From: Clostridia bacterium
Lineage (GTDB): Bacteria > Bacillota > Clostridia > Christensenellales > Borkfalkiaceae
DNA: 56,981 nucleotides
Assembly: GCA_017558105.1 (NCBI GenBank)
Contig: JAFYWI010000003.1
Span: 1-56,981 of the forward strand
Direction of reading: 5' to 3'
A program made the position numbers and the translations under genes. Position 1 is the first letter of the stretch. The number at the start of each line of letters is the position of its first letter. Shown here piece after piece: positions 1 to 8,123 of this stretch. Below the pieces are notes generated by a model. It ran no database searches. It saw nothing but the letters and a program-made list of their open reading frames with translations, and was not told the origin of the DNA.

Positions 1-7
1 ACCAACA

Positions 8-31
8 CGGCTTAAAATAAGCCGTTTTTTT
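8..31 (+). terminator. Rho-independent terminator of a gene left of the window
   Basis: A 7-bp stem (CGGCTTA / TAAGCCG, loop AAA) is followed by seven T on the plus strand. No T-run follows it on the minus strand. It therefore most likely ends a plus-strand gene lying before the window and converging on ssrA. Confidence 0.75.
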
Positions 32-94
32 GGTTTGTGAACTTGTGTTTGTTGAAGTTTTTATCTCTTTACACAAAAGACACTAAGTATTATT

Positions 95-207
95 AGGGCT
101 CCCGAAAAGATTTTGCATAGCAAAAGATTTTTGGGAAAAAGGAGAAGCCCGCTGTCTGTCATGCTGTTTGCAATAGCAAACTGCTGACGTAAGGCGGTGC
201 TTCGACG
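95..207. repeat. Two-hairpin structured element abutting the tmRNA 3' end
   Basis: The first hairpin has arms at 101-116 and 120-135, enclosed by GGGCT (96-100) and AGCCC (146-150). The second has a GTTTGC/GCAAAC core (166-171, 176-181) inside a longer imperfect stem to about 200. The stretch is more GC-rich than its surroundings and has no ORF. It looks like a REP/MITE-type repeat or a processed 3' trailer of ssrA. No second copy is visible in this window, so the class is unknown. Confidence 0.45.
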
Positions 208-560
208 TGGTGGAGACGCAGGGACTTGCACCCTGGTCTTGAACGGTATAATAAAACCTTCTACATACTTATCTGCTTATTAATTTTAGGCAAATTACGG
301 CAAACAGAAGCCTTTAACTTGCCCGTGGCTTTTTAAGTTCAACCTAAAAAACAGAGCCTAATTTTTTAGGTAGTTCCCCGTTTAACTGACGCCTTATCTC
401 TACCCAACGGGAAAGTAAAGTAAGACGTACGCTTAAATTAAGCAGCGTATGCTAATTTTTGATTGTTAGCATTTAAATTTAATTTCCGTTTTAACGAAGC
501 CGAGCCTTCGGTATGCTTACGCCTTATTAAAAACGCCCAATCGAAACTAAAATCGTCCCC
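208..560 (-). ncRNA. ssrA: tmRNA (transfer-messenger RNA)
   Basis: The 353-nt RNA starts GGGGACG and ends CGTCTCCACCA, giving a 7-bp acceptor stem with the G3-U70 pair recognised by alanyl-tRNA synthetase and an encoded CCA. A D-arm-like TTTCGATTGGGC follows the 5' end. The tag frame runs from GCT at 470 to TAA at 438 and encodes ANNQKLAYAA, to which the charged alanine adds one residue. The tag ends in the usual Ala-Ala recognised by ClpXP-type proteases. The T arm is CAGGG-TGCAAGT-CCCTG, so the loop departs from the common TTCRANY. The RNA frees ribosomes stalled on non-stop mRNA together with SmpB. Both smpB and rnr lie upstream on the same strand. Confidence 0.95.
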
Positions 561-594
561 ATATAAAACGCCGTTATATTAACGGCATTTTTTT
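560..594. terminator. Hairpin between metA and ssrA, probable terminator
   Basis: A GCCGTTA / TAACGGC stem (570-576, 580-586) has seven T on its plus-strand side and GTTTTATAT on its minus-strand side. It could attenuate readthrough from metA into ssrA. It also occupies the place where an ssrA promoter would lie; only a weak -10 (TTTTAT, about 563-568) is visible, so ssrA may partly depend on readthrough. Confidence 0.5.
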
Positions 595-595
595 A

Positions 596-1507
596 TTATA
601 TGTCTTCTATTTCGTATGGTGTTAATTGGTATACGTAGTGGTTTAGCCAGTTCATATAAATTAAGTTTGCAGTAGATGACCAACTCATTTTAATTTCGCC
701 GTCTTTACCATTTACGTAATAATTATCTGGCGGAGCGATATTTAAGCCCCTAGATAAATCTCTTTTATATTCTAATTCTAAAGTATCTCTGTCGTATTCG
801 GCGTGACCTGTTATGAATATAAACTTATTATCTTTAGACCTAATTATAGTTGCGCCTGCTTCTTTAGAAGAAGCAATCATAACCAAATCTTTACAAGCCT
901 TAATATCTTCTTCTTTTATTGTTGTATGGCGAGAGTGTGGCATAAAGAACCTATCGTCTGTACCCTTAAGTAACCTATCGTACTTAACTAATTTTTTATG
1001 TTTATATACACCGAATAGTTTTTGCGATAGTGGGTATTTTTTTATACCATAATAGTAATATAACCCTGCTTGTGCGCCCCAACAAATAAAAATAGTGCTG
1101 GTTACGTTATTTTTTGCAAAGTTAAAAATTTCTTCTAACTCTTTCCAATATTTAACTTCAGTAAATTCTATTTCTTCTACGGGAGCACCGGTAATAATCA
1201 TACCGTCGAACTTTTTATCTTTAATATCTTCAAAAGATTTATAAAACTTTTGCAAATGTTCTAACGGAGTATGTTTACCAACGTAGGTTGAAGTGCTAAT
1301 TAGGGTTAAGTTTATTTGTAATGGAGAATTAGATAAAAGCCTCATTAACTGAGTTTCCGTTACTTCTTTAGTAGGCATTAGGTTTAATATTGCTATTTCT
1401 AACGGCCTTATATCTTGTTTTAATGCACGTTTTTCGTTCATTACAAAAATATTTTCTGCTTGCAACGTTTTAACACCAGGCAAATCTTTTGGAACTATAA
1501 TTGGCAT
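596..1507 (-). CDS. metA: Homoserine O-acetyltransferase (MetA type)
   Basis: The 303-aa protein has the MetA layout with the catalytic Cys at residue 142 (CWGAQAG), His235 and Glu237 (GHAEYD). Residue 111 in TGAPVEE is Glu. In the Bacillus cereus enzyme this Glu selects acetyl-CoA, whereas E. coli MetA has Gly there and uses succinyl-CoA. The predicted reaction is therefore acetylation of L-homoserine to O-acetyl-L-homoserine in the cytoplasm, for methionine synthesis. metY lies 35 bp upstream in the same direction and uses that product, so the two form a functional pair. The ATG start is preceded by an AAGGAGGGG-like ribosome site. Confidence 0.93.
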   Translation of the reverse strand: MPIIVPKDLPGVKTLQAENIFVMNEKRALKQDIRPLEIAILNLMPTKEVTETQLMRLLSNSPLQINLTLISTSTYVGKHTPLEHLQKFYKSFEDIKDKKFDGMIITGAPVEEIEFTEVKYWKELEEIFNFAKNNVTSTIFICWGAQAGLYYYYGIKKYPLSQKLFGVYKHKKLVKYDRLLKGTDDRFFMPHSRHTTIKEEDIKACKDLVMIASSKEAGATIIRSKDNKFIFITGHAEYDRDTLELEYKRDLSRGLNIAPPDNYYVNGKDGEIKMSWSSTANLIYMNWLNHYVYQLTPYEIEDI

Positions 1508-1542
1508 AATTAACCCCTCCTTCGTTTATTTTTACTTTTTTA

Positions 1543-2826
1543 TTATATTTGTTCTAATGCGTTCTTTAAATCTTCTATTAAATCTTCTGCGTTTTCTATA
1601 CCGCAAGAATACCTAATTAACGTTGGTGAAATTCCTGCTTCTTCTAATTGCTTGTCTGTTAATTGGCGATGAGTTGCGTTTGCAGGGTGCAAGCAACAAG
1701 TTCTTGCATCGGCAACGTGAGTTTCTATAGACGCTACCTTTAATGATTTCATAAACTTTTCTGTTAGCGCCCTATCACCTTTAAGAGCAAAACTTAAAAC
1801 CCCACAACTGCCGTTTGGTAGATATTTTTGACCTAATTCGTAATATTCATCCGTTTTAAGCCCACAATATTTTACCCAAGCAACCTTTTCGTGAGAATTT
1901 AAAAATTCTGCAACTGCTTGCCCGTTTTCGCAATGCCTTTTCATTCTAACGTGTAAACTTTCTAAGCCTAAATTAATATAGAAAGCGTGTTGTGGAGATT
2001 GAATTGAACCAAAATCTCTCATTAATTGAGAAGTGGCTTTGGTAATAAACGCACCTTCTTTACCAAATTTTTCTGCATACACTATGCCGTGATAACTATC
2101 GTCTGGAGTGCAAAGACCTGGGAATTTTTCTTTATGAGCCATCCAGTCAAATTTACCTGCGTCTATAATAGCACCACCAACTGAAACGCCGTGACCATCT
2201 ATATACTTTGTGGTAGAGTGAGTAACGATATCTGCACCCCACTCTATTGGCCTACAATTTATAGGTGTTGCAAAAGTGTTATCTATAACGAAAGGAACGC
2301 CGTGTTTATGGGCAACTTTTGCATACATTTCAATATCTAACACCGTGCAAGCAGGGTTAGCAATAGTTTCGCCAAACAATGCTTTGGTGTTAGGTCTAAA
2401 CGCTTTATCTAATTCTTCTTCGGTAGCAGTTACTGGAACGAAAGTAAAATCTATACCCATTTTTTTCATTGTTACTGCAAACAAGTTAAACGTTCCACCA
2501 TAAATAGATGCACTTGCAACAACGTGGTCGCCAGCGTTTGCTACGTTGAAAATAGCAAAAAAGTTTGCGGCTTGACCAGAAGAAGTTAACATTGCCATAG
2601 AACCACCTTCTAATTCGCAAAGTTTTGCTGCAACAAGGTCGTTCGTTGGGTTTTGTAACCTTGTGTAAAAATAACCAGATGCTTCTAAATCAAAAAGTTT
2701 ACCCATATCTTCACTAGTATCGTATTTAAACGTTGTACTTTGATAAATTGGTATTTGCCTTGGTTCGCCGTTCTTTGGTGTATAACCGCCTTGAACACAA
2801 ATTGTTTCTATTCTTTTTTTGCTCAT
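1543..2826 (-). CDS. metY: O-acetylhomoserine sulfhydrylase (PLP enzyme)
   Basis: The 427-aa protein belongs to the Cys/Met-metabolism PLP family. It shows YTRLQNPT near residue 54, TSSGQAA near 81, DNTFATP at 182 and the Schiff-base lysine in HSTTKY (Lys207). Its length and the long insertion between residues 215 and 270 fit the O-acetylhomoserine aminocarboxypropyltransferase (MetY) branch rather than cystathionine gamma-synthase. It is expected to join sulfide and O-acetylhomoserine into homocysteine, using the product of metA just downstream. Its ATG lies 22 bp after smpB, so it is probably co-transcribed with secG-rnr-smpB. No SAM riboswitch or T-box is seen in the short gap. Confidence 0.92.
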   Translation of the reverse strand: MSKKRIETICVQGGYTPKNGEPRQIPIYQSTTFKYDTSEDMGKLFDLEASGYFYTRLQNPTNDLVAAKLCELEGGSMAMLTSSGQAANFFAIFNVANAGDHVVASASIYGGTFNLFAVTMKKMGIDFTFVPVTATEEELDKAFRPNTKALFGETIANPACTVLDIEMYAKVAHKHGVPFVIDNTFATPINCRPIEWGADIVTHSTTKYIDGHGVSVGGAIIDAGKFDWMAHKEKFPGLCTPDDSYHGIVYAEKFGKEGAFITKATSQLMRDFGSIQSPQHAFYINLGLESLHVRMKRHCENGQAVAEFLNSHEKVAWVKYCGLKTDEYYELGQKYLPNGSCGVLSFALKGDRALTEKFMKSLKVASIETHVADARTCCLHPANATHRQLTDKQLEEAGISPTLIRYSCGIENAEDLIEDLKNALEQI

Positions 2827-2848
2827 AACAACTCCTTAAAAAATTTAT

Positions 2849-3301
2849 CTATTTGTAATTTTTAATCTCTCTTTCTTTTTCTCTTTGAATATCTTTTTGC
2901 ATTAGGGTTTGCTTTTTGTCGTAGGTGTGTTTACCTTGGCAAAGCCCTAATTCCATTTTAACTAAAGCGCCCTTAAAATACAACCTTAAAGGCACTAACG
3001 TTAAACCTTTTTGGTTTACTTTTGAAGATATTTTAACTATTTCTGCTTTATGCATAAGTAGTTTTCTATCTCTTCTAGAGTTTTTGGTGTTAAATGCCCC
3101 TGCCTTATCGTAAATAGCAATATGCATATTTTTAACGAATAATTCGCCGTTATAAACGACGCAAAAACTTTCTTTAAAATTTACGTTGCCTTGGCGCAGA
3201 GATTTAACTTCGCTACCTTCTATCACTATGCCTGCTTCGTATTTTTCTAAAACGAAATATTCATAATTAGCGTATTTATTTACGCAAATGTTCTTTTCCA
3301 T
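2849..3301 (-). CDS. smpB: SsrA-binding protein SmpB
   Basis: The 150-aa protein has normal SmpB length and order: an N-terminal KYANYEYFVLEKYEAGI segment, a GSEVKSLRQG motif near residue 29, and a basic C-terminal tail after residue 125 (KKQTLMQKDIQREKE) that enters the empty mRNA channel of a stalled ribosome. It binds the tRNA-like domain of tmRNA and delivers it to the A site. It starts 5 bp after the rnr stop. The conserved rnr-smpB-ssrA neighbourhood supports the call, although metY and metA separate it from ssrA. Confidence 0.96.
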   Translation of the reverse strand: MEKNICVNKYANYEYFVLEKYEAGIVIEGSEVKSLRQGNVNFKESFCVVYNGELFVKNMHIAIYDKAGAFNTKNSRRDRKLLMHKAEIVKISSKVNQKGLTLVPLRLYFKGALVKMELGLCQGKHTYDKKQTLMQKDIQREKEREIKNYK

Positions 3302-3306
3302 AACTA

Positions 3307-5241
3307 TTATTTTTCCGTTTCTTCATTTTTCTTTTCTTCTTCTATAAGCATAAATTCTGCACGTTTAGAAAAAGTATCTACAGAAGAAACTACTATTTTA
3401 ACCTTTTGACCTAACCTGTAGGTTGTTTTATTGTTAGAAAGAGTATATTTTTCTTCGTTATAAATATATTTTTTGCCTTTTAGCGTTTCAATTTTAACAA
3501 GCCCCTCTATGCCGTTTTCAAGTTCAACGAAAAGCCCAAAATTCGCTACGCCACTAATAACGCCAAAAAATTCTTCCCCTTCTTTTTCGCTAATATATAG
3601 CATTTTATAATAATCGTCTACTGCCCTTTCGGCTTCAGTAGAAATTTTTTCTCTTTCAGAAGATTGTTTAGAAGCAACTTCTACGAAATTAGAGTACTTT
3701 TCTTCTAAATTAATTTCGCCACTTAAAAAATCTTTTAATATTCTATGCACAACTAAATCTGGGTATCTTCTAATCGGCGAAGTAAAGTGGCAATAATGCT
3801 TTTCGCTTAACCCAAAATGCCCTAAACAATTAGGTGAATATTCTGCCTTTTGCATAGAACGAAGCATAACCCTATTTATTAGCGTAAAGTTAGGTGAATT
3901 TTCAACTTGCTTTAATATGCGTTGAAAATCTATTGGGTAAATGCCGTTTTTATTTCTTTTATATTTAACCCCCAACCCGTCTAAAAAGGCGTAAAATTTA
4001 TTTAATTTTTCTTCGCTTGGGTTGGTGTGAACACGGTATATAAAAGGAAGTTCTGCATAATAAATATATTCTGCTACAATGCAGTTTGCCAATATCATAA
4101 ATTGTTCTATTAGGTTGTGCGCTTGGTTTTTTTCGGCACTTTTTACGGTGATTTTGCCCCTTTCATCTACTAAAATTTGGCTTTCGTTAACGTCTAAATC
4201 AATACTGCCGTTAACTTCGCGCTTGGTAGTTAAAATGGTGGCTAATTCGTTCATTAAAAGAATTTTTTCGTAAATATTTTTTCTTCTTTTAATAACTTTT
4301 TCATCTCCGTCTAAAACGGCTTGAACTTCCGTGTAGGTTAGCCTTGCTTTGCTTTTTATAACAGACGGGGTAATTTCTCTATCTATCACCTTGCCGTTTT
4401 CGTTTAGTTTAATTAAAACGGAAAGGGTTAACCTTTCTACCCCTTCTTTTAACGAGCATAAATCGTTACAAAGTTTTTCTGGTAGCATTGGTATAACGCT
4501 TTCTGGAAAATAGGTACTAGTTCCCCTATAAAACGCTTCTTTATCTATAGGGCTATCTTTTTTAACGTAGTGGCTAACGTCTGCAATATGAACGCCTAAA
4601 TAATAGCACCCGTCTTTCTTTTCGATAGAAACTGCGTCGTCAAAGTCTTTTGCGTCTTCGCCGTCAATAGTAAAAATTACTTCGTTAATTAAATCCCTTC
4701 TATTTATTATATCATCTTTAGTAATATGTTTCAACTGTAAATTAGCATAATCTAATACCGATTTAGGAAAATTTTCGGGTAAATTGTAACTATAAATTAT
4801 AGATTTTAATTCTGCTTGTTTTTCAAATTGCCTACCAAGTACCTTAACTACCATACCTTCTGGGTTTTGCTTTTTTGGGTATGATAAAATTTTGGCAACG
4901 ACCTTGTCGCCAGATTTTGCCCTTACCCCTTTACAAAAAGGTATAAAAACGTTTACAGAAAATTTATCTTCATCAGGGATAACTATGCCACCGTTTCTCT
5001 TAGTAAAATACGTTCCACAAACCTTATCTTTACCCCTTTTAAGAATTTTTAAAACCCTTGCAAGAGTACGTTTACCTTCGCCTTCGTTAAACGTTTCGCA
5101 AAGCACCGTATCTTCGTGCAAAGCCCCTTTTAATTCGTGATGTGGAATAAAATAGTCTTCTTTTTCACCTTCTACTATTAAAAAGGCAAAGCCCCTTTGA
5201 TTTCCTTGTATTTTTCCTTCTTTAATTACTCTTTTACCCAT
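3307..5241 (-). CDS. rnr: Ribonuclease R (3'-5' exoribonuclease)
   Basis: The 644-aa RNase II/R-family protein has N-terminal cold-shock-like OB domains (about residues 10-130), an RNB catalytic domain with the metal-binding aspartates D193, D199, D201 and D202, and a C-terminal S1 RNA-binding domain from about 565. Canonical RNase R has 700-800 residues; this one lacks the long N-terminal helix-turn-helix and has only a short tail. It degrades structured RNA in the cytoplasm and removes non-stop mRNAs during trans-translation, which fits its place 5 bp upstream of smpB. Confidence 0.93.
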   Translation of the reverse strand: MGKRVIKEGKIQGNQRGFAFLIVEGEKEDYFIPHHELKGALHEDTVLCETFNEGEGKRTLARVLKILKRGKDKVCGTYFTKRNGGIVIPDEDKFSVNVFIPFCKGVRAKSGDKVVAKILSYPKKQNPEGMVVKVLGRQFEKQAELKSIIYSYNLPENFPKSVLDYANLQLKHITKDDIINRRDLINEVIFTIDGEDAKDFDDAVSIEKKDGCYYLGVHIADVSHYVKKDSPIDKEAFYRGTSTYFPESVIPMLPEKLCNDLCSLKEGVERLTLSVLIKLNENGKVIDREITPSVIKSKARLTYTEVQAVLDGDEKVIKRRKNIYEKILLMNELATILTTKREVNGSIDLDVNESQILVDERGKITVKSAEKNQAHNLIEQFMILANCIVAEYIYYAELPFIYRVHTNPSEEKLNKFYAFLDGLGVKYKRNKNGIYPIDFQRILKQVENSPNFTLINRVMLRSMQKAEYSPNCLGHFGLSEKHYCHFTSPIRRYPDLVVHRILKDFLSGEINLEEKYSNFVEVASKQSSEREKISTEAERAVDDYYKMLYISEKEGEEFFGVISGVANFGLFVELENGIEGLVKIETLKGKKYIYNEEKYTLSNNKTTYRLGQKVKIVVSSVDTFSKRAEFMLIEEEKKNEETEK

Positions 5242-5242
5242 A

Positions 5243-5281
5243 ATAAATAAAAGGCGATTTTCTTAACCAAAGAAAACCGCC
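5243..5281 (-). terminator. Terminator after secG
   Basis: A 12-bp imperfect stem (arms 5253-5264 and 5270-5281) is followed on the minus strand by TTTTATTTATT. It lies between secG and rnr. It may make rnr expression depend on partial readthrough from the secG promoter. Confidence 0.75.
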
Positions 5282-5300
5282 AAACAATTAATTTTTTATT

Positions 5301-5594
5301 TTAAGCAAGAGATGCAAGGTGCGCTACTATTGCGAACGCTATACATAAAACTGCAAATACAATACTACTAATTACAGTTAACTTTCTCATTTTATGTTCG
5401 AAAGTTTTGCCCTTGTTTTTGCTTAAAAAAGTTTCTGTTTGCCCACCTAAAGCACTTATGCCAGATGAGTTTCCTGGTTGAAATATTACTACTAAAATAA
5501 TGAATATAGCACAAATTGCCATAACTATTAATAATGGAATTTTAATATAATCGTGCCAAATTGTCCAGCCCGATGCCATTAACATACTTAACAT
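5301..5594 (-). CDS. secG: Preprotein translocase subunit SecG
   Basis: The 97-aa membrane protein has two hydrophobic segments (about residues 18-38 and 72-94) joined by a polar loop with FQPGNSSGISALGGQTETFL, close to the SecG loop signature. SecG assists SecYEG-dependent export of unfolded proteins. The N-terminal tail is a little longer than usual, so a later Met (4 or 6) could be the start; an AAGGAG lies 12 nt before the first ATG. It heads the run secG-rnr-smpB-metY-metA-ssrA and has its own promoter. Confidence 0.9.
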   Translation of the reverse strand: MLSMLMASGWTIWHDYIKIPLLIVMAICAIFIILVVIFQPGNSSGISALGGQTETFLSKNKGKTFEHKMRKLTVISSIVFAVLCIAFAIVAHLASLA

Positions 5595-5662
5595 ATCTAT
5601 AATTATCTCCTTAAAAGTAATTTATAACCCTAAAATTATAAATTTCTAACTAATTCTACAAT

Positions 5663-5691
5663 ATAATAGCATACAAAAGTGTATTTTGCAA
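5663..5691 (-). promoter_or_regulatory. Sigma-A promoter of secG (extended -10)
   Basis: On the minus strand TTGCAA (5686-5691) lies 17 bp from TATTAT (5663-5668), with TGC directly before the -10. No other strong promoter is visible before metA, so this probably serves the whole rescue/methionine run. Confidence 0.6.
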
Positions 5692-5707
5692 CTATTTTTT
5701 TATTGTT

Positions 5708-7255
5708 TTATTTTTTAATTAAAGATTTACCCGTCATTTCTTTAGGTTGTTCTATGCCCATCATATCTAAAAGAGTAGGCGCAACGTCGCAAAGTTTGCC
5801 GTCTTCGTATAATTCCATACCCTTAAACTTTTCGCCTATAACGATAAACGGAACTTTATTAGTTGTATGTGCTGTAAATGGAGAGCCGTCTTCTTCTAGC
5901 ATTTTATCTGCATTGCCGTGGTCTGCAGTTACAATTGCATTGCCACATAAAGATAAAATTTTATCTACTACTTGTTTAACGCAATTATCTACGGTATTTA
6001 CGGCTTCTACTGCCGCTTCAAACACACCAGTATGACCTACCATATCGCAGTTAGCGAAGTTTAATATCATAACGTCGTATTTGCCGGTATCTAATTCTTT
6101 AATTGCCCTTTCGGCTACTTCTGGAGCGCTCATTTCAGGTTTTAAGTCGTAAGTTGCTACCTTTGGTGATGGGATAACTATTCTCGTTTCGCCTTCAACT
6201 TCTTTTTCTAATTTAGCGTTAAAGAAGAAAGTTACGTGCGCATATTTTTCAGTTTCGGCAATGTGTAATTGGTCTAACCCTAACTTAGATAGATATTGTG
6301 GCAAGGTGTTGGTAATTTCTTCTGGTGGGAAAGCAACGTTAACCCCAGTAAAACTACTATCGTAAACGGCAAAGCCTGTGTAAACTGGACTTAAGAAACC
6401 CGTTTTTCTTTCAAAGAAGTTAAATTCTTGTTGAGAAATTGCCCTTGTAATTTGCCTTGCTCTATCTGGACGGAAGTTAAAGAAAATAACAGAATCGCCC
6501 TTTTCAATTAAGCCAACTGGTTTACCATTTTCGTAAACGTTGGTTGGTAGCATAAACTCGTCTGTAACGCCGTTAGCATAACTATTTTCTACGGCTTTTA
6601 CACCACTTTCTGCCTTTTCGCCAACGCCAAGGGTTAACATATCGTAGGCTTTTTCTACTCTGTCCCAGTTGTTATCTCTGTCCATAACGTAGTATCTACC
6701 ACAAACAGATGCTATTTTACCATAGCCAATTCTATCTATTTCTGCTTGTAATTCTTTAACGAAGTCTATGCCAGAAGTTGGGGCTGTATCTCTGCCGTCC
6801 ATAAAACAATGAACGAAGGTATTTTTAACACCTTGTTCTTTTGCTAATTTTAATAGCGCAAACAAGTGTGAAATGGTAGAGTGTACGCCACCAGTAGATA
6901 ATAACCCGTAAAGGTGTAGGTTTTTGTTGTTTTCAACGGCATTTTTAGTTGCTTTTAATAATGCTTCGTTGGTGAAAAAAACTCCGTCCATAATGGCTTT
7001 GGTAATTTTAGTTAAGTCTTGGTAAACTATTCTACCAGCGCCAATGTTTAAGTGCCCTACTTCTGAATTGCCCATTTGACCTTCTGGTAAACCAACGTCC
7101 ATACCACTTGCGCCAATTAGAGTGTTAGGGTATTCTTCTTTATATTTATTTATATTTGGGCTACCTGCTTTAACGATTGCGCTAACGCACCTTGTGCATT
7201 TTTGGTTGTTTACACCGTAGCCGTCCATAATGATTATACAATTTGGTTTTTTCAT
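5708..7255 (-). CDS. gpmI: 2,3-bisphosphoglycerate-independent phosphoglycerate mutase
   Basis: The 515-aa alkaline-phosphatase-superfamily enzyme has normal iPGM length. Visible sites are the N-terminal metal Asp11 (MDGYG), the phosphoserine Ser64 in MGNSEVGHLNIGAGR, FMDGRDTAP near residue 150, and the C-terminal metal cluster NFANCDMVGHTG and TADHGNAD. It interconverts 3- and 2-phosphoglycerate using two manganese ions. tpiA and pgk follow upstream on the same strand, making a lower-glycolysis set, but a terminator-like hairpin separates it from tpiA. The ATG has an AAGGA site 7 nt upstream. Confidence 0.97.
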   Translation of the reverse strand: MKKPNCIIIMDGYGVNNQKCTRCVSAIVKAGSPNINKYKEEYPNTLIGASGMDVGLPEGQMGNSEVGHLNIGAGRIVYQDLTKITKAIMDGVFFTNEALLKATKNAVENNKNLHLYGLLSTGGVHSTISHLFALLKLAKEQGVKNTFVHCFMDGRDTAPTSGIDFVKELQAEIDRIGYGKIASVCGRYYVMDRDNNWDRVEKAYDMLTLGVGEKAESGVKAVENSYANGVTDEFMLPTNVYENGKPVGLIEKGDSVIFFNFRPDRARQITRAISQQEFNFFERKTGFLSPVYTGFAVYDSSFTGVNVAFPPEEITNTLPQYLSKLGLDQLHIAETEKYAHVTFFFNAKLEKEVEGETRIVIPSPKVATYDLKPEMSAPEVAERAIKELDTGKYDVMILNFANCDMVGHTGVFEAAVEAVNTVDNCVKQVVDKILSLCGNAIVTADHGNADKMLEEDGSPFTAHTTNKVPFIVIGEKFKGMELYEDGKLCDVAPTLLDMMGIEQPKEMTGKSLIKK

Positions 7256-7289
7256 ATATTTTCCTTAAAAAATTTATTTCTTTATAAAA

Positions 7290-7311
7290 GACGCAAATTA
7301 AATTTTGCGCC
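7290..7311 (-). terminator. Terminator-like hairpin between tpiA and gpmI
   Basis: GGCGCAAA pairs with TTTGCGTC on the minus strand, followed by TTTTATAAAG. It may lower gpmI expression relative to tpiA and pgk. Confidence 0.6.
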
Positions 7312-7329
7312 TTTTGATAGTTTATTCAA

Positions 7330-8085
7330 TTAGTTGTTTTTATAGTTAACAATACCAGCAAAATCGGTTGCCTTTAGGGCTGCACCACCAATTAAACCAC
7401 CATCTATATTTCTCATAGCCATTAGTTCTTTTGCGTTGGTAGGTTTCATACTGCCACCGTATTGAATACGTAGTGCTTTAGCAACTTCACTACCCCAAAT
7501 TTTCTTAACTAAACTTCTAATGTAGCCAATGGTTTTATTAGCGTCTTCTGCAGTTGCAGTTTTGCCAGTACCAATAGCCCAAACTGGTTCGTAAGCAATA
7601 ACTATATTTGCAAAATCTTCTGCAGTAAAATCTTTAAAACCTTCTACAACTTGTTTCTTTAATACTTTTTTAGTTTTGTTCTTTTCTCTTTCAGTTAGAG
7701 TTTCGCCAACGCAAATAATTGGTTTTAAGCCTTTCTTTAACGCTTGTTTAGCACGCGCGTTAACACTTTGGTCTGTTTCGCCAAAATATTGTCTTCTTTC
7801 GCTATGGCCAATAATAACGTATTCAACGCCAATTTCTAAAAGCATATCTGCAGAAATTTCGCCAGTGAAAGCGCCGTTATCTGCCCAAGCAACGTTTTCT
7901 GCACCTAATTTAATTTTAGAGCCTGCAATTGCTTCTTTAACAGCCCATAAATCTGTGTATGGAACGCAAACCACTACTTCTGGTTTAGATTTTGCTACTA
8001 ATGGTTTTAATTCGTTAATAAGTTCAACGGCTTCTTTAACCGTTTTGTTCATTTTCCAGTTGCCTGCAATAATAGGTTTTCTCAT
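7330..8085 (-). CDS. tpiA: Triosephosphate isomerase
   Basis: The 251-aa TIM-barrel protein has the substrate-binding lysine in GNWKMN (Lys11), the electrophile His94 in IIGHSERR, the catalytic base Glu166 in AYEPVWAIGTG with its flexible loop 6, and the phosphate-binding GGSMKP and GGLIGGAAL near the end. It interconverts dihydroxyacetone phosphate and glyceraldehyde 3-phosphate. A GGAGAA site precedes the ATG. It lies 38 bp after pgk and is presumably transcribed from the pgk promoter. Confidence 0.98.
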   Translation of the reverse strand: MRKPIIAGNWKMNKTVKEAVELINELKPLVAKSKPEVVVCVPYTDLWAVKEAIAGSKIKLGAENVAWADNGAFTGEISADMLLEIGVEYVIIGHSERRQYFGETDQSVNARAKQALKKGLKPIICVGETLTEREKNKTKKVLKKQVVEGFKDFTAEDFANIVIAYEPVWAIGTGKTATAEDANKTIGYIRSLVKKIWGSEVAKALRIQYGGSMKPTNAKELMAMRNIDGGLIGGAALKATDFAGIVNYKNN

Positions 8086-8123
8086 TTTTAATTCTCCAAG
8101 TAAAATTTATTAAATATTTTTAG

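Noticed and set aside
95-210. Integration (att) site at the tmRNA 3' end
   Set aside because: tmRNA 3' ends are common targets, but no integrase and no second copy of the tmRNA end is visible in the window.
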